Assembly: GCF_027942865.1 (NCBI RefSeq)
Contig: NC_134509.1
Location: 12,302,017-12,366,016 of the forward strand
Length of the DNA stretch: 64,000 nt
Direction of reading: 5' to 3'
DNA from: Odontesthes bonariensis
Lineage: Eukaryota; Chordata; Actinopteri; Atheriniformes; Atherinopsidae
In this document: positions 1 through 11,809 of the stretch, in pieces
How positions within the stretch are numbered: position 1 is the stretch's first letter
Layout: every line of letters starts with the position of its first letter
Translations under genes and position numbers: made by a program
Notes under the pieces: generated by a model
What the model was told of the DNA's origin: nothing
Databases searched by the model: none
What the model saw: only the letters and a program-made list of their open reading frames with translations

Positions 1-311
1 CTCCCTGGTTTCCTTGCTGCTGATTGGTCAGACTTGGTCAGCAGCCCGAGAGAGAGAAACGGAAAAAGGACTTTTCACTCCTCGACATGTGTGTAGTCAA
101 TCAGTAAAGAAATCAGTCAATTCACGTCTGTTACTTCCAGTTGATATTGATCCCTAAAGACGATATCAGCAAAGGTTTAGTCAAATTAAACCGTATTTTT
201 CTGGACACCAAACGCGCACCTCTGCACGCCGGAGATTTTTTTGAGGGAATACAATGTAAACACTGAACTATGTGATGTACTGTGTTCTCCTCCCTGTTCG
301 GTGTTGTTCAG

Positions 312-389
312 GGCATACTGAAACCCACCAGCAAAGACGCACTCATCTCCTTCCTCCCTCTGGCACATATGTTTGAGAGGGTGGTGGAG
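312..389 (+). other. acsl1: acsl1 alternative exon, F-gate form
   Basis: A 78-nt phase-0 exon of 26 codons between an AG acceptor ending at 311 and donor GTACAG at 390. It encodes the fatty-acid gate segment with [19 protein letters not shown]1 and ACSL6 are known to carry paired alternative gate exons, named for the Phe or Tyr before LPLAHMFER; this is the Phe form. Confidence 0.88.
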
Positions 390-3300
390 GTACAGTACCT
401 GAGTGCTTGACTTGCATACGTGCATGTGTTTTTGTTTTGTGTGTCCTTTGCAGGTACACAGCATGCTGAACCTCCATGATATTCATGTATCCTATCTCCC
501 CCTAGCTCACATGTTTGAGAGGGTTGTGCAGGTATGTTGTGGGCTTACTTACCTTCAAATGTGTAGTGCAATGGATTCATTTTGTTTTCCCAGAGACGGA
601 TTACAGTTGGAATTGCTGTAAGAAAACCTGTGTTCAGTTTCTTATACCTTTCTTCGATTACTTACGTTAACATTTAAAGTGTGTTCGATGTACAGCACTA
701 ACTTCACATTGTTTGGTTGAAACACTTTGGCTGCATGTCTCCAAACTTTTGCCGAGCAAGATTGTAACTGACGCCTTCAAAATCAAAGTATGTCTGAACT
801 GAATAAAGGAAAATTTAAATTTTATATTTTAAAATTATATATTTTTTAATACCGATGGAAATATATTATTCTGTAAATTGAAATGAATTTATACATATAT
901 TTTTTTAAATTAATAACTTATGCATTTGTTCAGTGTCTAATCCTTCCCGACCACATGCTGCCATACAGGGGTGAGAAGCTGTGTGTGTGGCTAAATGACA
1001 TTGCAAAGTTTAGATCTGCAGACAGCAAGAGGTTTGAATAACAAACAATGGGCATGTGGTGTGTCACAGCGAACAGCAGCTGAAATGCCCCATTTTCATT
1101 TGCTGTTGTTGGAATACGCAAGCTTTATTTATTTTTCTTTCTTTTCCTTTAGGGTGTAATCCTCATCCACGGGGCGCGAATAGGCTACTTCCAAGGGGAC
1201 ATTCGACTCCTGATGGACGATCTGAAAATGCTGCAGCCAACAGTCTTTCCCGTCGTCCCTCGTCTCCTCAACCGCATGTTTGACAAAGTTGGTCAATGTG
1301 TTTGTTTTATCAGTTACTCTAATTACTTTTCTTTCACCGTATGTACAGGCTCTCTGGTGTGCAGCCTTTTTTTTTTTTTTTTTTTTGACTTGTTGTCTGT
1401 TAGTGTTTGTAGTTATTCTAATTTGATCTCATTCCTCTGCAGGTCTTTAGTCAGGCCAACACACCACTGAAAAGATGGCTCCTGGATTTTGCCTTCAGAA
1501 GAAAAGAGTCTGAGCTTAAAAACGGAGTGGTCAGAAAGGACAGCATGTGGGACAAACTCATCTTCAAAAAAGTACAGGTAAAGGGACCATGTTTTTGTTT
1601 AACTTTACTTTAAAGTAAGGTGGTTGTACTGCTTAGATATAGTCAGTTCTGAATGAGATAATGTCCTCTGTTAGACGGCACGCGGTGAGATTAGATGGTA
1701 GATAAACAGGTTAAGATTTGACCAGAACTTCAAAATCTTTTAGAAAGTCCACCTTAAGTTTTGTGCTTTGCAAGAAAATTGCAGCCAGTTTTAGTGCAAC
1801 ATTTGAACTTCAGTGTGTGTGTTTTGCTCTTTGCAGGCGAGTCTGGGCGGTCGTGTGAGGCTTATGATCACAGGGGCAGCCCCCGTGTCCCCAACAATCC
1901 TCACTTTCCTTCGAGCTGCTCTCGGCTGTCAGGTGAGTTGCTTTCACGCCCATCTCACAGGCTGAAGGCAGATTTCTTTTGTTTTTTTGTTTAACAATAA
2001 CTGTAACTGTTTTATTTCTCATTTGTAACTGCTAATATCCATGTTTTCAACAGTTCTACGAAGGCTATGGTCAGACAGAATGTACAGCTGGATGCTCCAT
2101 GTCAATGCCTGGAGACTGGACAGCAGGTAAAAGTTCAAAAATTGTCAAAGAACCATCCAGTATTGTGGTTTCTGTTTAATGATGCCCCGTTGGTAATATG
2201 GATTTAGTTAGTAGGAATTGTAGCAGTGTGTGGAGGACACTGGTGTTTTTTGCACCATAAAGCTAAGACTGAATATTGTGTCCTCAGGTCACGTCGGGCC
2301 TCCTCTACCCTGCAACTACATAAAACTTGTTGATGTAGCAGAAATGAATTACCTGGCAGCCAATGGAGAGGGAGAGGTAAGAGCATTCTTTCTTATCAAA
2401 CATGTTAACTGAGGATGGGATCACATTATGTACTTGCCTTTTACCTTTTATAAACACAACTGAATTTTGGAAATTTTCCAATTTGGGTTACAGACATTCT
2501 AAAGAGTTATGGTGGCTTACATTAACAAAAAAAAAAAAGAAATCTCTGAAGATACCAAAACAAAGCATTCAACATGTTCAGAGTATGAAACAGTTCGTCG
2601 GTGCACATGAAACAAAACAAGTGCACGTTACAACATCTGAAAACCTGTATTGCAAAATCTCTCGACTCTGAACTCACAACTCTGAAGGTTTCCAACTCTT
2701 CATAATCTGTTTTCTGCATTTCTATACTCGACTAATTTGATGAATAAATTCAAACATTAATTATAGATCTTCCAAAAGAGTAGCCATTTTTAATCAGTGC
2801 TAGAAACAGATGTGCTCTCACCGCCCACCAGATCATGATAAACGTGTGTAATACAAGTGGATGAAAGGGAATCTCTGCATGCTGGAGGGACGCTGAATCT
2901 TTATTTGTCGCCTGTGTCGCCCTAGGTGTGTGTCAAAGGACCAAATGTATTCAAGGGTTACTTGAAAGACCCCGAGAAATCAGCCGAGGCGATCGACCAG
3001 GACGGATGGCTGCACACGGGAGACATTGGGAAATGGCTTCCTGTAAGTGAAACAGGATGAACGGCGGTATTCGTGTTAGTTCCGATTATCGTTGTGGTCC
3101 GATTTAAACTTGCATTGCCTCATTGGTTTATTGCAGAATGGCACTCTGAAGGTCATTGATAGAAAGAAACACATTTTCAAGCTGGCACAAGGAGAGTACA
3201 TCGCCCCGGAGAAAATAGAAACCGTTTATAATCGCAGCGATCCGGTGGCCCAGATATTTGTTCATGGTGACAGCTTACAGGTTAGTTATATTCCAACTCT

Positions 3301-4080
3301 TGTTTCTTGTAGACACAAACTGTTTTTTGTTTTTTTTGTACTGACGTTAATGCTGCAAACGGTTGCATTTCATCCTCATCTTATCCGTGTCGTCATTTTC
3401 CAGGCGTGCTTGGTGGGGATTGTGGTACCCGATCAAGACTTTTTACCTATGTGGGCCAAGAAAAAAGGGTTTGAAGGTTCCTACTCTGAGCTGTGCACTA
3501 ACAAGGTCAGAGTCATTACAAGCAACAATCCAAACTTGCACCTCCGCTCTTCAGACACGCCTAACATTTTTTTTTTCTTCCTTTTTTGACTATTTCTAGG
3601 ATGTGAAGGCAGCCATTTTGGAGGACATGCTGAATTTGGGCAAAGAAGCAGGACTCAAGTCTTTTGAACAGGTAGCTGTTCCCTTGTTTGACTTCTATCA
3701 AGTCTTTAATAATCTCAAAACGGGAGATTATTAACATATTAAAAAGCCTACCATGTCTCACCTTATTTTGAAAAAAAAAAAAAAAAAGGTAGCAGTATGG
3801 ATTGCTTTTATTTTTTTAGTTACACACTCACACTTTAGTCTACAATGCTTTCTTCACATCGTAGTGTCATGAGCAGTTTTTGATTTTACTGTCAAAACTA
3901 TAACTCTTGTTCACTCCAAATCCTTTTTCCCCACCGCAGGTGAGAGATATCGGGATGCACACCGAGATGTTTTCTGTGCAGAATGGCCTGCTGACGCCCA
4001 CCCTGAAGGCCAAGAGGACCGAGATTCGAAACCGCTTCAGAGAACAGATCGATGAACTTTACGCCAGGATTAAGATGTGA
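312..4080 (+). CDS. acsl1: Long-chain acyl-CoA synthetase (ACSL1), 3' part of gene
   Basis: ATP-dependent activation of long-chain fatty acids to acyl-CoA, a membrane-bound enzyme of ER and outer mitochondrial membrane. The 5' exons lie outside the window. Coding exons seen: 312-389 or 454-531 (alternatives), 1153-1287, 1443-1577, 1837-1932, 2054-2126, 2288-2376, 2926-3042, 3137-3280, 3404-3505, 3600-3671 and 3940-4080, ending in TGA. Phases agree throughout. The product carries the adenylate-forming motif [11 protein letters not shown], then [16 protein letters not shown] and [19 protein letters not shown], and ends [15 protein letters not shown]. The exon at 1153 uses donor GTTGGT, chosen because only it gives DKVFSQAN across the junction. 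ACSL6 is the main alternative; ACSL1 is favoured by the adjacent primpol (as at human 4q35) and by residue choice. The a/b paralogue is not resolved. Confidence 0.93.
454..531 (+). other. acsl1: acsl1 alternative exon, Y-gate form
   Basis: A second 78-nt phase-0 exon, 64 nt after the first, with acceptor TTTGCAG and donor GTATGT. It encodes [16 protein letters not shown], the Tyr form of the same segment. Both exons are intact and in the same phase, so either fits the downstream exon at 1153. The short spacer suggests the two are not joined to each other. Confidence 0.88.
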
Positions 4081-5713
4081 GCCGTGATGAAGGAGTTCTA
4101 TAGAAGGGTCAACACAAAACCACCAAATAAACTACCTGGAGGATGCTCTGCATTTCTTTCTGCCAGTTAAGATTTAGCTCATTCTTTTTTTGAGGGGGGC
4201 AGAGAATGCTTTCAAACAATTTGGGCAGTGAATCTCGGTCGAAAGTGTTTATTATCCTTCTCTTGTTCGGTTACTCTACAACCAAGTTCCCCCTGCCGTC
4301 ACTCAGTCAAGAATATCCCAGCACATGTTTAAATGGTACATATTTTAAATCAGAGGGGAAACATGAGTTCCTCTTGCCTTTTTCCACCATGACGTCTGAC
4401 GTCTACTCAGAAGAGTTAATCTCCTGAAAATATTTCAGCTAGTTTGTTTGTTTTTATTTTGTCTTGGGAGCAAAATGCCTTTACAGTGACTTAATATCAA
4501 CTATTTATATACCAAGCTATTTATCATTTTTGGTAATCTATTTAAGTTGATATTTAACTCATTCATCAAACCTGTAAATAATGTATGTGCCAGAAAATTA
4601 TATTTGTATGCAGAGTACATGGCCTGATACTCCAGTTGCAACCTCCTGCATTCCCATGTGTCTCAGTGCTGCAGGCTCAATGACAGACTGCACTCATCTG
4701 TTTGAAAGCAGAATTTAGTTAACAGCCTATTAGGGTTTGTGTGCCTTTTGTTTCATTGTTTTCATCTCACAGTGCATGTAAAATATTGAATGTTGCTACA
4801 TTGTACATGAGATTCCTTTGCAGTGCCCTTTTAAATAGCAATGCCACACAGGCTGCAGGATGAAGTTCCATAGGTGTCATTTGTATATTGCACAATGATT
4901 TGGAAGGAAAATGGTAAAACTGTACTTAGGATTCATTTAAAGAAGCCAGATTTTCTGAAGCAATTCCATGTGTTTAACTGATCACGGAAATCAGTCTTCA
5001 CTTCAGCTGCACGACTATTTAAAAAAAAAAAAAAAAAAACCTGTGTTTTCAATATATTATGGTCGCTCTGCACATCTAATATCGAGGACTCCTTGGCATT
5101 ACAACTCATCTGTTTTTTGTGATTCTTACAGGGTGAAAAGGGCAAATGTGCAGTTTTAATGAAAACCATAGGATCATTATTTGTCAAATGACATGAATAA
5201 ATGCTTTTATTCAAGTTTTGTCTTCTCTTAATGGCCAGTTCTGTGTTTGCAGTTGTGGCTTGTTCAGAGTGAGGCCTCCCATGTCATTTAAAGTTGTTTA
5301 AAAGCTGAATAAACAGCTTTTAACACACTATAATTTAGTTTGAATCAATCTCAGGGACATTTAAAGTATTTATTTATCTGCAGCATTTCTCAGTATTTAT
5401 TATGAATCATATGAAAACCTATTTGCAATTTGCTGAATAGTTAAGGGTGGAGTGCTCCTATCCGGTTGGCGGTGGGCCTTTACCTTCAGCGGAAAAGTTA
5501 AAGTATATCGGAATCTTGTTCGTAAGTGGTAGGATGAAACAAGAGATGGACAGTTAGATTGCTGAAGAGGGAACTGAGCTAAAGAGCAAAACATTCGATT
5601 TTCTGGTCCATCAACTCTATGGCCATCCAGACTGGGAATGTGGTCACCATGGTAACGGATACAAGCCGCAGAAATTAGTTTCCTTTGAAGGGTGGCTGGA
5701 CTCAGCCTTTGAG
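4081..5713 (+). other. acsl1 3' UTR and downstream gap
   Basis: AT-rich sequence after the acsl1 stop with no credible coding exon. It is best read as a long 3' UTR of about 1.1-1.2 kb ending near the AATAAA signals at 5196 and 5308, followed by a short intergenic stretch before a LINE tail. Confidence 0.6.
5196..5313 (+). terminator. acsl1: acsl1 polyadenylation signals
   Basis: Two canonical AATAAA hexamers (5196-5201 and 5308-5313) on the gene strand about 1.1-1.2 kb after the stop codon. Either could define the 3' end. Confidence 0.5.
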
Positions 5714-5714
5714 A

Positions 5715-6016
5715 TATGGTCATGAGATCATGCACAAAGGTGTCAGCTGAGGTAGTTTGGGAAATCTGAAAAGGAATGCCTCCTGGTCACCTCCCTTTGG
5801 AGGTATTTTAGGGCACGTGGAACTGGGAGGAGACTTTGGGGTAGACCCAGAACTGGCCGGAGGGATTATGTATCCTTTCTGGCCAGGGTGTCTCAGGATA
5901 CCTCTGGCAGAGCTGGAGAGAGCCACTGGGGAGAGGGATGTCTTGAGTTGCCCTCTTGGACCTGTAGCCTCCGCAGCTTGACTTCAGATTAGTGGAAGTG
6001 GATGGATGGATGGATA
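5715..6016 (+). mobile_element. 5'-truncated RTE-like LINE tail with (GGAT)n
   Basis: The stretch resembles the last part of a common fish non-LTR element: a decayed reading frame over GMPPGHLP, LEVF, an RxTQNW-like block and WREPLGRG, then a short (GGAT)n tail from about 6001. Only the C-terminal end and tail remain, as expected from incomplete reverse transcription. The RTE-like assignment is from remembered consensus, not a search. Confidence 0.6.
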
Positions 6017-6195
6017 CATTGTTTTACCTTTAAACATGCACCAGCATACTGTTATGGGTGTCTACCAAAATTTTAAAACATAAATAACAAGTAGGATCAT
6101 TTGTTATCTCAGCTCAGATGCTAAATAAAATGCCAGTACTTGTTACCAACATCTTTGGAAGCCACACAGCAAAACGACACAAACCTCATCCTCTA

Positions 6196-9100
6196 CTAGG
6201 AATCAAAGTCCTCCATACATGTGAGCAGAAGTTGGTCTGAGATTTCCCCGCCGTTTTGTTCAAAGCCATCCAGAGTCTCTAAATATTCCTGGTCATCCTG
6301 TTCATCCCCCCACTCGTCAGGACTCTCCCCCACTGGACGCGTTCTGCTCTGCGGGGCCTGGTTTGGTGCCTGGCTGAGTTCAAAGTTGCCGGTGTCGTCC
6401 ATTAAATAAGCCTGATCCTCCTCATCCTGTCAGTGAACAGTAGACATGATCACTTGCTGCTGCTTGCAAAGAACAAAGTCTCTTTGATCGTTAGCTCACT
6501 GAATTTCAGAATTTCCATGCAGTTTAAGTGAAAATTAAAAAAAAAACAAAAAAAAAAAACACTAACCAGTGTCAGGATGTAGCTGACACAGATCTCCTGT
6601 GGCAATGGACAACCTGTAACAGTAAAATAACCACCATGTTATCACCTAAATTATGTTTCCTTGAAAAAAAAGGAGTAATTTCGGGTCAAGACATACTTGA
6701 GGACCTGAAGTTCCTGCAGTCAGGATCGTGACACTTCTGATACCAGACTTCCTCTTTAAAATCCACAACAATCCTGGAGAGGAGTATGAGGTTAGATCAG
6801 ATAAGACTGACAACCCACGAATGAGCACGAAGCATACATCATTACGTACATGATGTTGTTGCTTTTATGAAACCGCTGCACATTTTGGCACCAGCGGTAT
6901 TTGGCAATGTCGTAGACGAGGAGCTGCTCTGCAGCAAAGTAGTTCCATCTTCTTATGCCTGTTGAGTTTGTAAGACATAATGAAAGTCAGGTGGTTTAAT
7001 ACTCGCTGCACAACACTACTGACCGGTTTGACTACACACACCTATTTGCATTTCACAAAACGCTTTTTGTTACGATGACTGATGACTTAACAAAACCAAT
7101 TCAAGCCACATGATCAACATCTATGGGAACCTACTCCCTGATGACAGTGTGTCTCCAAAATTCACTGTGGAAGTGAAGAATCTTAAAGTTAAATCTTAAA
7201 TGAATTATTTGAAATGCTTAATCAAATGACATGATTTCAAACCGGCAGTGACTGTGTCCTGCGACAGTCAAACACTCACTTCCTTGGATCCCATTCTTTC
7301 TAACCAAGGTTGACACAAATCTGTCGACCTCTTGGTGAGGGGATGACGTGCAGCCAGAAAACGTGTCTGTTAGGAAAGCAGCAGACAAAAAAAATAAATA
7401 AATAAAAATCAGAAATGTTTTAAAACTCAAAATGATTTAAGGTAAAAAACAGTGATAATATTTACAAAATCTGCAGACTCCAGTGAAACTGGTATATCTG
7501 TGAGCACATATGATTGTCCATTTAGACCTCACGCAGACATTAATTTGGCATAAATGTTTACAGCTACAGAAACTGGGGAAATTCACAAATCATAAAGAAA
7601 AAAAGGCTCAGCAGCTCCAACTCCAGTGTTAAAGGGATAGTTCGCCTCTTTTGACATGAAGCTGTATGCCATCCCATATTAGCAATCGCTTGGCGCTATT
7701 TTTGCCTCCCTTGATATCAATGTGTCCAATGTAAACTGTGCAGACCGAAGAGCAGACCGAGCACTCCCCTGCTTCCAAGCAGTAAACACCGTAACAGGTG
7801 CAGCTATCACTAGGTGGCTTGACGCATTGATATCAAGGGAGGCAAAAATAGCACCAAGCGATGTGAGGTCTGACTTTTTCATCGAGAACGATTTTGTGAT
7901 GCAAATGTATTACTCTTTTGAACGCATATTGTTTTGAGAAGCAAGACGCTTTATTTTTCTAGCCCCAGCCAACTAGCCGGACTACCTTCGTGGACGCCAA
8001 AACTCGGCTGGAACTCGGCTCACAGGACGCAGCGGGGGGTAAGTCAATGTTCATAAATGATATTGCTAATATGGGATGTCATACAGCTTCATGTCAAAAG
8101 AGGCGAACTATCCCTTTAAGTAGTCTCTCAGCGCTGTCTGCAGCACATGCAGCAGAGAACACTCCACAGCTGAGCAGGCTGCAAACAGATGAATGTGTGT
8201 GAAAGGAGCATTGAACAAAGCTTTCTGGTTCAGTGCTACCTGGACAGGAAGCCGATCCCTGCTGACAAAGAGGTGCAGAGGATTTAGATTCGTGCGTTTC
8301 TGGGACATCCCACGTAAGAATTCTCTGACCTGTGAAACTGATGATATGCAGGAAGATTAGCAGACATCTCAAAGCAGGGAGAAGAAAAAAACAAAAAAGT
8401 TAAAGTTGCACATCGTACCTCACATTACACACCAATGATGCCAGAAAAACACATTCCTCTGCAGAAATTCCCTTCTCGGGCTTGGCAGGAAACTTGTTGT
8501 CTTCTGCCACAGTGAACGCGGCGTTCTTCCCCACTTTTGAGGACTTGTACAGCCGGAAATTTCTGTTCTTTGTGTAGACGCCTGTTTGTATAAGTTGTAA
8601 CTTTTAGCATGTACAAAAAGACAAGTGTTATGACAAAAGAACATGTTAAATGTGAACCAGTTTTTCCCCTTGCTGCACACACGCCTCACACTGATCACTC
8701 TTAAAAAAACAAAACAATCAAAAAAAACAAACAACTGAACGTCAGAGAGTTTTTGACGCTGCCTGATTCCCAACATTTATCTAGAAGACAAGCCACTGCA
8801 ACTCTGACTGATTTAAAAGTGATTTTATTTTATTTTTTTTAGATCCAGGCTGAATCTTGCTTTCATTCGTCTAGTGACCAGCCAGCACTCTCTAATTTAC
8901 ACAGTCAAGCACAGAGTACAAATATGAGGAATACAAAGAAGACAATCGTGTGCTGTGCATCACAAGTCACGGAGGGAGAGGGCCTGGTTTTACACATGAC
9001 CGCTGATAGCAGAAGCACGCATCATAAACGACTTACTGTCCATTACTTAGAGACGCTTTACAAATTCACACTTCCTGTTTTCCACTTAATGAGAGAGATG

Positions 9101-10933
9101 CTCACCTCTCATTAAGTGAGGAGTAAAACTTCCTCTAGTGACGTAGCTGTTCTGCTGCACGGATGCTTTGCGTCAACACTAATCTCCTGCACAAAATACG
9201 AGGGTGGAAAATTGCCAACATGTTTAATGAGTAAGTCAAATATCAAAACATGCCTTCCGTTGTACTGATCGCTACGCTGTGAATGTGCTCAGAAATTCAG
9301 CCCCGAAATATTCAGATCATGACTTCAGTTTTCACAGCTTCAACTAAGAGAGCATCAGGAGAACACTTTGATGACTTTGCACCATACCCGCTTCGATGTT
9401 CATATTTAGCATCTCCTTGTTTTGAGACAGAATTGGAGAATGTGTGACTATGTAACAGAAAGTGCGTAGGGGTAAAAAGCCAAATAGAGAAATCTGCATC
9501 CTCTTACCAAGATCAACAAAGAGACAGTCGTGGCCGTCCTTCTTTTTCACCCGCAGGAAGCCGAGGTCTCTCTCTTCACGCTTACGCTTCTTCTTCTGCG
9601 GACTCTCGGCCGTCCCAGCTGCCTTTGGTGGATTGCTCTCAGGATCGACATGCGTTCTACTGTCGACATGTCATTGACAAAAAATAAATAAAATACCAAG
9701 TGATAAAGTTGATGACAGAAAGGAAATTAAAAACAAACGGCTTTCACAAGTCTGGGTAAAAAAAAAAAAAAAAAAAACTGACCCAGTTTCACCGCTTTCG
9801 GTCAGTGAATTCATCCCTTCATCCAGGCAGCTTTCACTTTTGGCTTTGTTCAGGACGGGCTGAAGGATCGCATGGATGAACCTTCCTTTAGGAATAAAAA
9901 AGCAAAACAGTCAAAGTTTATTGATAATATGTATACACATGAAAGAACGTTATTATTGCTTCCATGTAAGCCTGAACACACCAACATGTATGTTGTCTTT
10001 GAAGGCAGCATTTTGGAGGATGAAGATAAGATGTCGGCTGAATTTCTCCTCTGTGCTGGAGTCAAGGTTGAGGACGTTTTCCGCAGAGCATTCGATCCCA
10101 TAAACCTCCATTAACCTGTCGCAGACGTACTTGAAAGCACACAGACAGGTAAACATACCGTACACTCTGCATCCCTATGCCACATGACCAATAAGAAACT
10201 CAGATGTTAAGACATATGCGAGTTGACAGTTTACAAAAACCGGCATCAAATGATTACTTTTCATGGTTAAGCCCTCACATCACGATCAGCAGACTGCGTT
10301 ATACAGAGTGACACGTTCAATTGTAAATGGGTAAACAAAAATATTCCCTACCTGGATAAGCAAAGACACCATAGAGTTCCCATCGCAGCCTTCGTTTGAA
10401 GGTTTGTGGAACTCCAAGTCAAAGTAAAGCTTACAGACAGCACCCTCTGGGATCACCTCATAGCAGTGCATCAAGGACTGGGTGTAAGTCCTGGGGAAAA
10501 GAAAAAGTCAAGCACTGAGGCGCATCTTTTCGAAACGACACTGAGAAGATGCAGCAGTATCACCTGTAGTAATGCCACAGCTCGCAGTAACTGGTCACCA
10601 GGTATATCCGTTGACCCTCCAGGGCTTTTTCTTTCTCAAGTGCAAAAACGTGAACAGCCTAAAAAAAATTACATTGCCAAGGCACAAATGTAAGCAATTC
10701 TCCCCTTTCACAAGCAGGATGGAAACTGGATTAACGGGACGCAGCAGCGCCCTGCGTACCTCTTTGCAGCTCAGAGCAAAGCCGATGGCCATACTTTGAC
10801 GATGGAAGAATTTCCATATGGAGGAAGGCTGGCACGGCCACAGTCGAGGTTTGTAGGGTGTCGTCAGAGGATTCAGCTGGAACGACTGAGCAAGCCGCTC
10901 AACCTTCTTCAATCGGTCGCCCCACTTGCTCAT
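6196..10933 (-). CDS. primpol: DNA-directed primase/polymerase (PrimPol)
   Basis: PrimPol reprimes stalled replication forks in nucleus and mitochondria. Thirteen coding exons: 10933-10760, 10658-10564, 10490-10352, 10129-9982, 9885-9783, 9659-9508, 8581-8419, 8337-8240, 7366-7280, 6958-6850, 6773-6697, 6613-6567 and 6426-6196. They sum to 540 aa (human 560) in consistent phase. The archaeo-eukaryotic primase core is complete: D114 and E116 (YFDLEF), S167-R168-H169 (FSRHLIF) and D269 (LFVDLG). The zinc knuckle ligands C410, H417, C437 and C442 are present, giving WCQNVQRFHKS and QKCHDPDC. The acidic tail keeps two RPA-binding-like motifs, QAYLMDDTGNFELSQ and EISDQLLLTCMEDF. A basic run KKKRKR (242-247) could be a nuclear signal. 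The start at 10933 gives MSKWGDRLKKVE, as in relatives. A foldback transposon sits in the intron between exons 8 and 9. Confidence 0.95.
7629..8119. mobile_element. TTAA-flanked foldback element, copy 1
   Basis: Non-autonomous DNA element in a primpol intron. It is bounded by TTAA on both sides and has inverted ends starting AGGGATAGTTCGCCTCTT. The right arm is long; the left arm is short, with only about 45 bp matching the far right end before it jumps to the inner arm. TTAA targets fit Kolobok or piggyBac superfamilies; the AGGG ends favour Kolobok, without proof. No transposase is encoded. Confidence 0.8.
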
Positions 10934-11660
10934 CTCAAAGCGCTCGTCGACCTCTTGTATGTGGCCTGTTACTGAAGTCGGCGTAGGTGTAAGAGTCTTT
11001 GCACAATCTTATGTCATCCTTTAATCTTTAAATAAAACAAAATGAAGGATGACGTAGTTAAAGCTCTGCTTCGAACTAGTCAGGATGATTCACAATAATC
11101 ACACGGGTAGTTGAGCTTTGTTGAAGGCAGGATTTATAACAGGACTGTTGTATTAAGCTGCGTTACTTTTAGCTCGGCACGCGCAACAGAACAGGCGACA
11201 AAGTGATGCTGATGTCAGTTTTGTTTACAGGTACACGAAACTTACGACATTTCAATGCACTCTATACATCTACGGGATGTATTTACCTACAAGTGTGGTG
11301 CAAAAGATGCAAATGTTAAGATGCCCTTTTGAAAAAAGAAAACACTTTATTGCTGTTCTTACAATTTGATTTGGATAAAAATGTCAGCAAAAAGAGAATA
11401 TAAATGTCACGTGTTTGTTAAACCAAAACAACCCTTTTGCTTTCAGTCCTTGAGGGGACGCTGCAACGGATTAATGATCAATTAGCAGCTCCACCGCTTA
11501 GCACTGGAAAGCATTCGTGTCAAGTTTAATATTCAGTTTTCACTGCCACGACTTGATATGTCAAGTAGTAGCGATGCAGCAGACCAGAGTGTTAAGGTGT
11601 TGATTATAGGCAGCACAGAGCGTGTCGTATTTGGGTCGTGTCTTGGGAGAATTCAAAGCT
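10934..11660. other. primpol 5' flank
   Basis: Upstream of the primpol ATG. It probably holds the 5' UTR and promoter, but I see no clear TATA box or first noncoding exon, and no other gene. Confidence 0.35.
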
Positions 11661-11661
11661 T

Positions 11662-11700
<39 letters not shown>

Positions 11701-11702
11701 GG
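11661..11702. repeat. Poly(A)/poly(G) tract
   Basis: An uninterrupted A run of about 32 bases followed directly by about 10 G. The abrupt A-to-G switch is a simple repeat; assembly or polymerase slippage may have altered its length. Confidence 0.85.
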
Positions 11703-11809
11703 GCAACTATGTCAGATTTGACAAACATGATTTCAGGAGCAAACACTGAACTCGAGATCAGTCTTTTTGGCATCTCCTCCGTGTATCCCCCCCTTCAACG
11801 AGCGTACTG

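Noticed and set aside
908-970. Possible extra acsl1 exon after TTTGTTCAG
   Set aside because: The stretch before CAGGGGTGAG does not translate into ACSL sequence, and the gate exons join the 1153 exon in phase without it.
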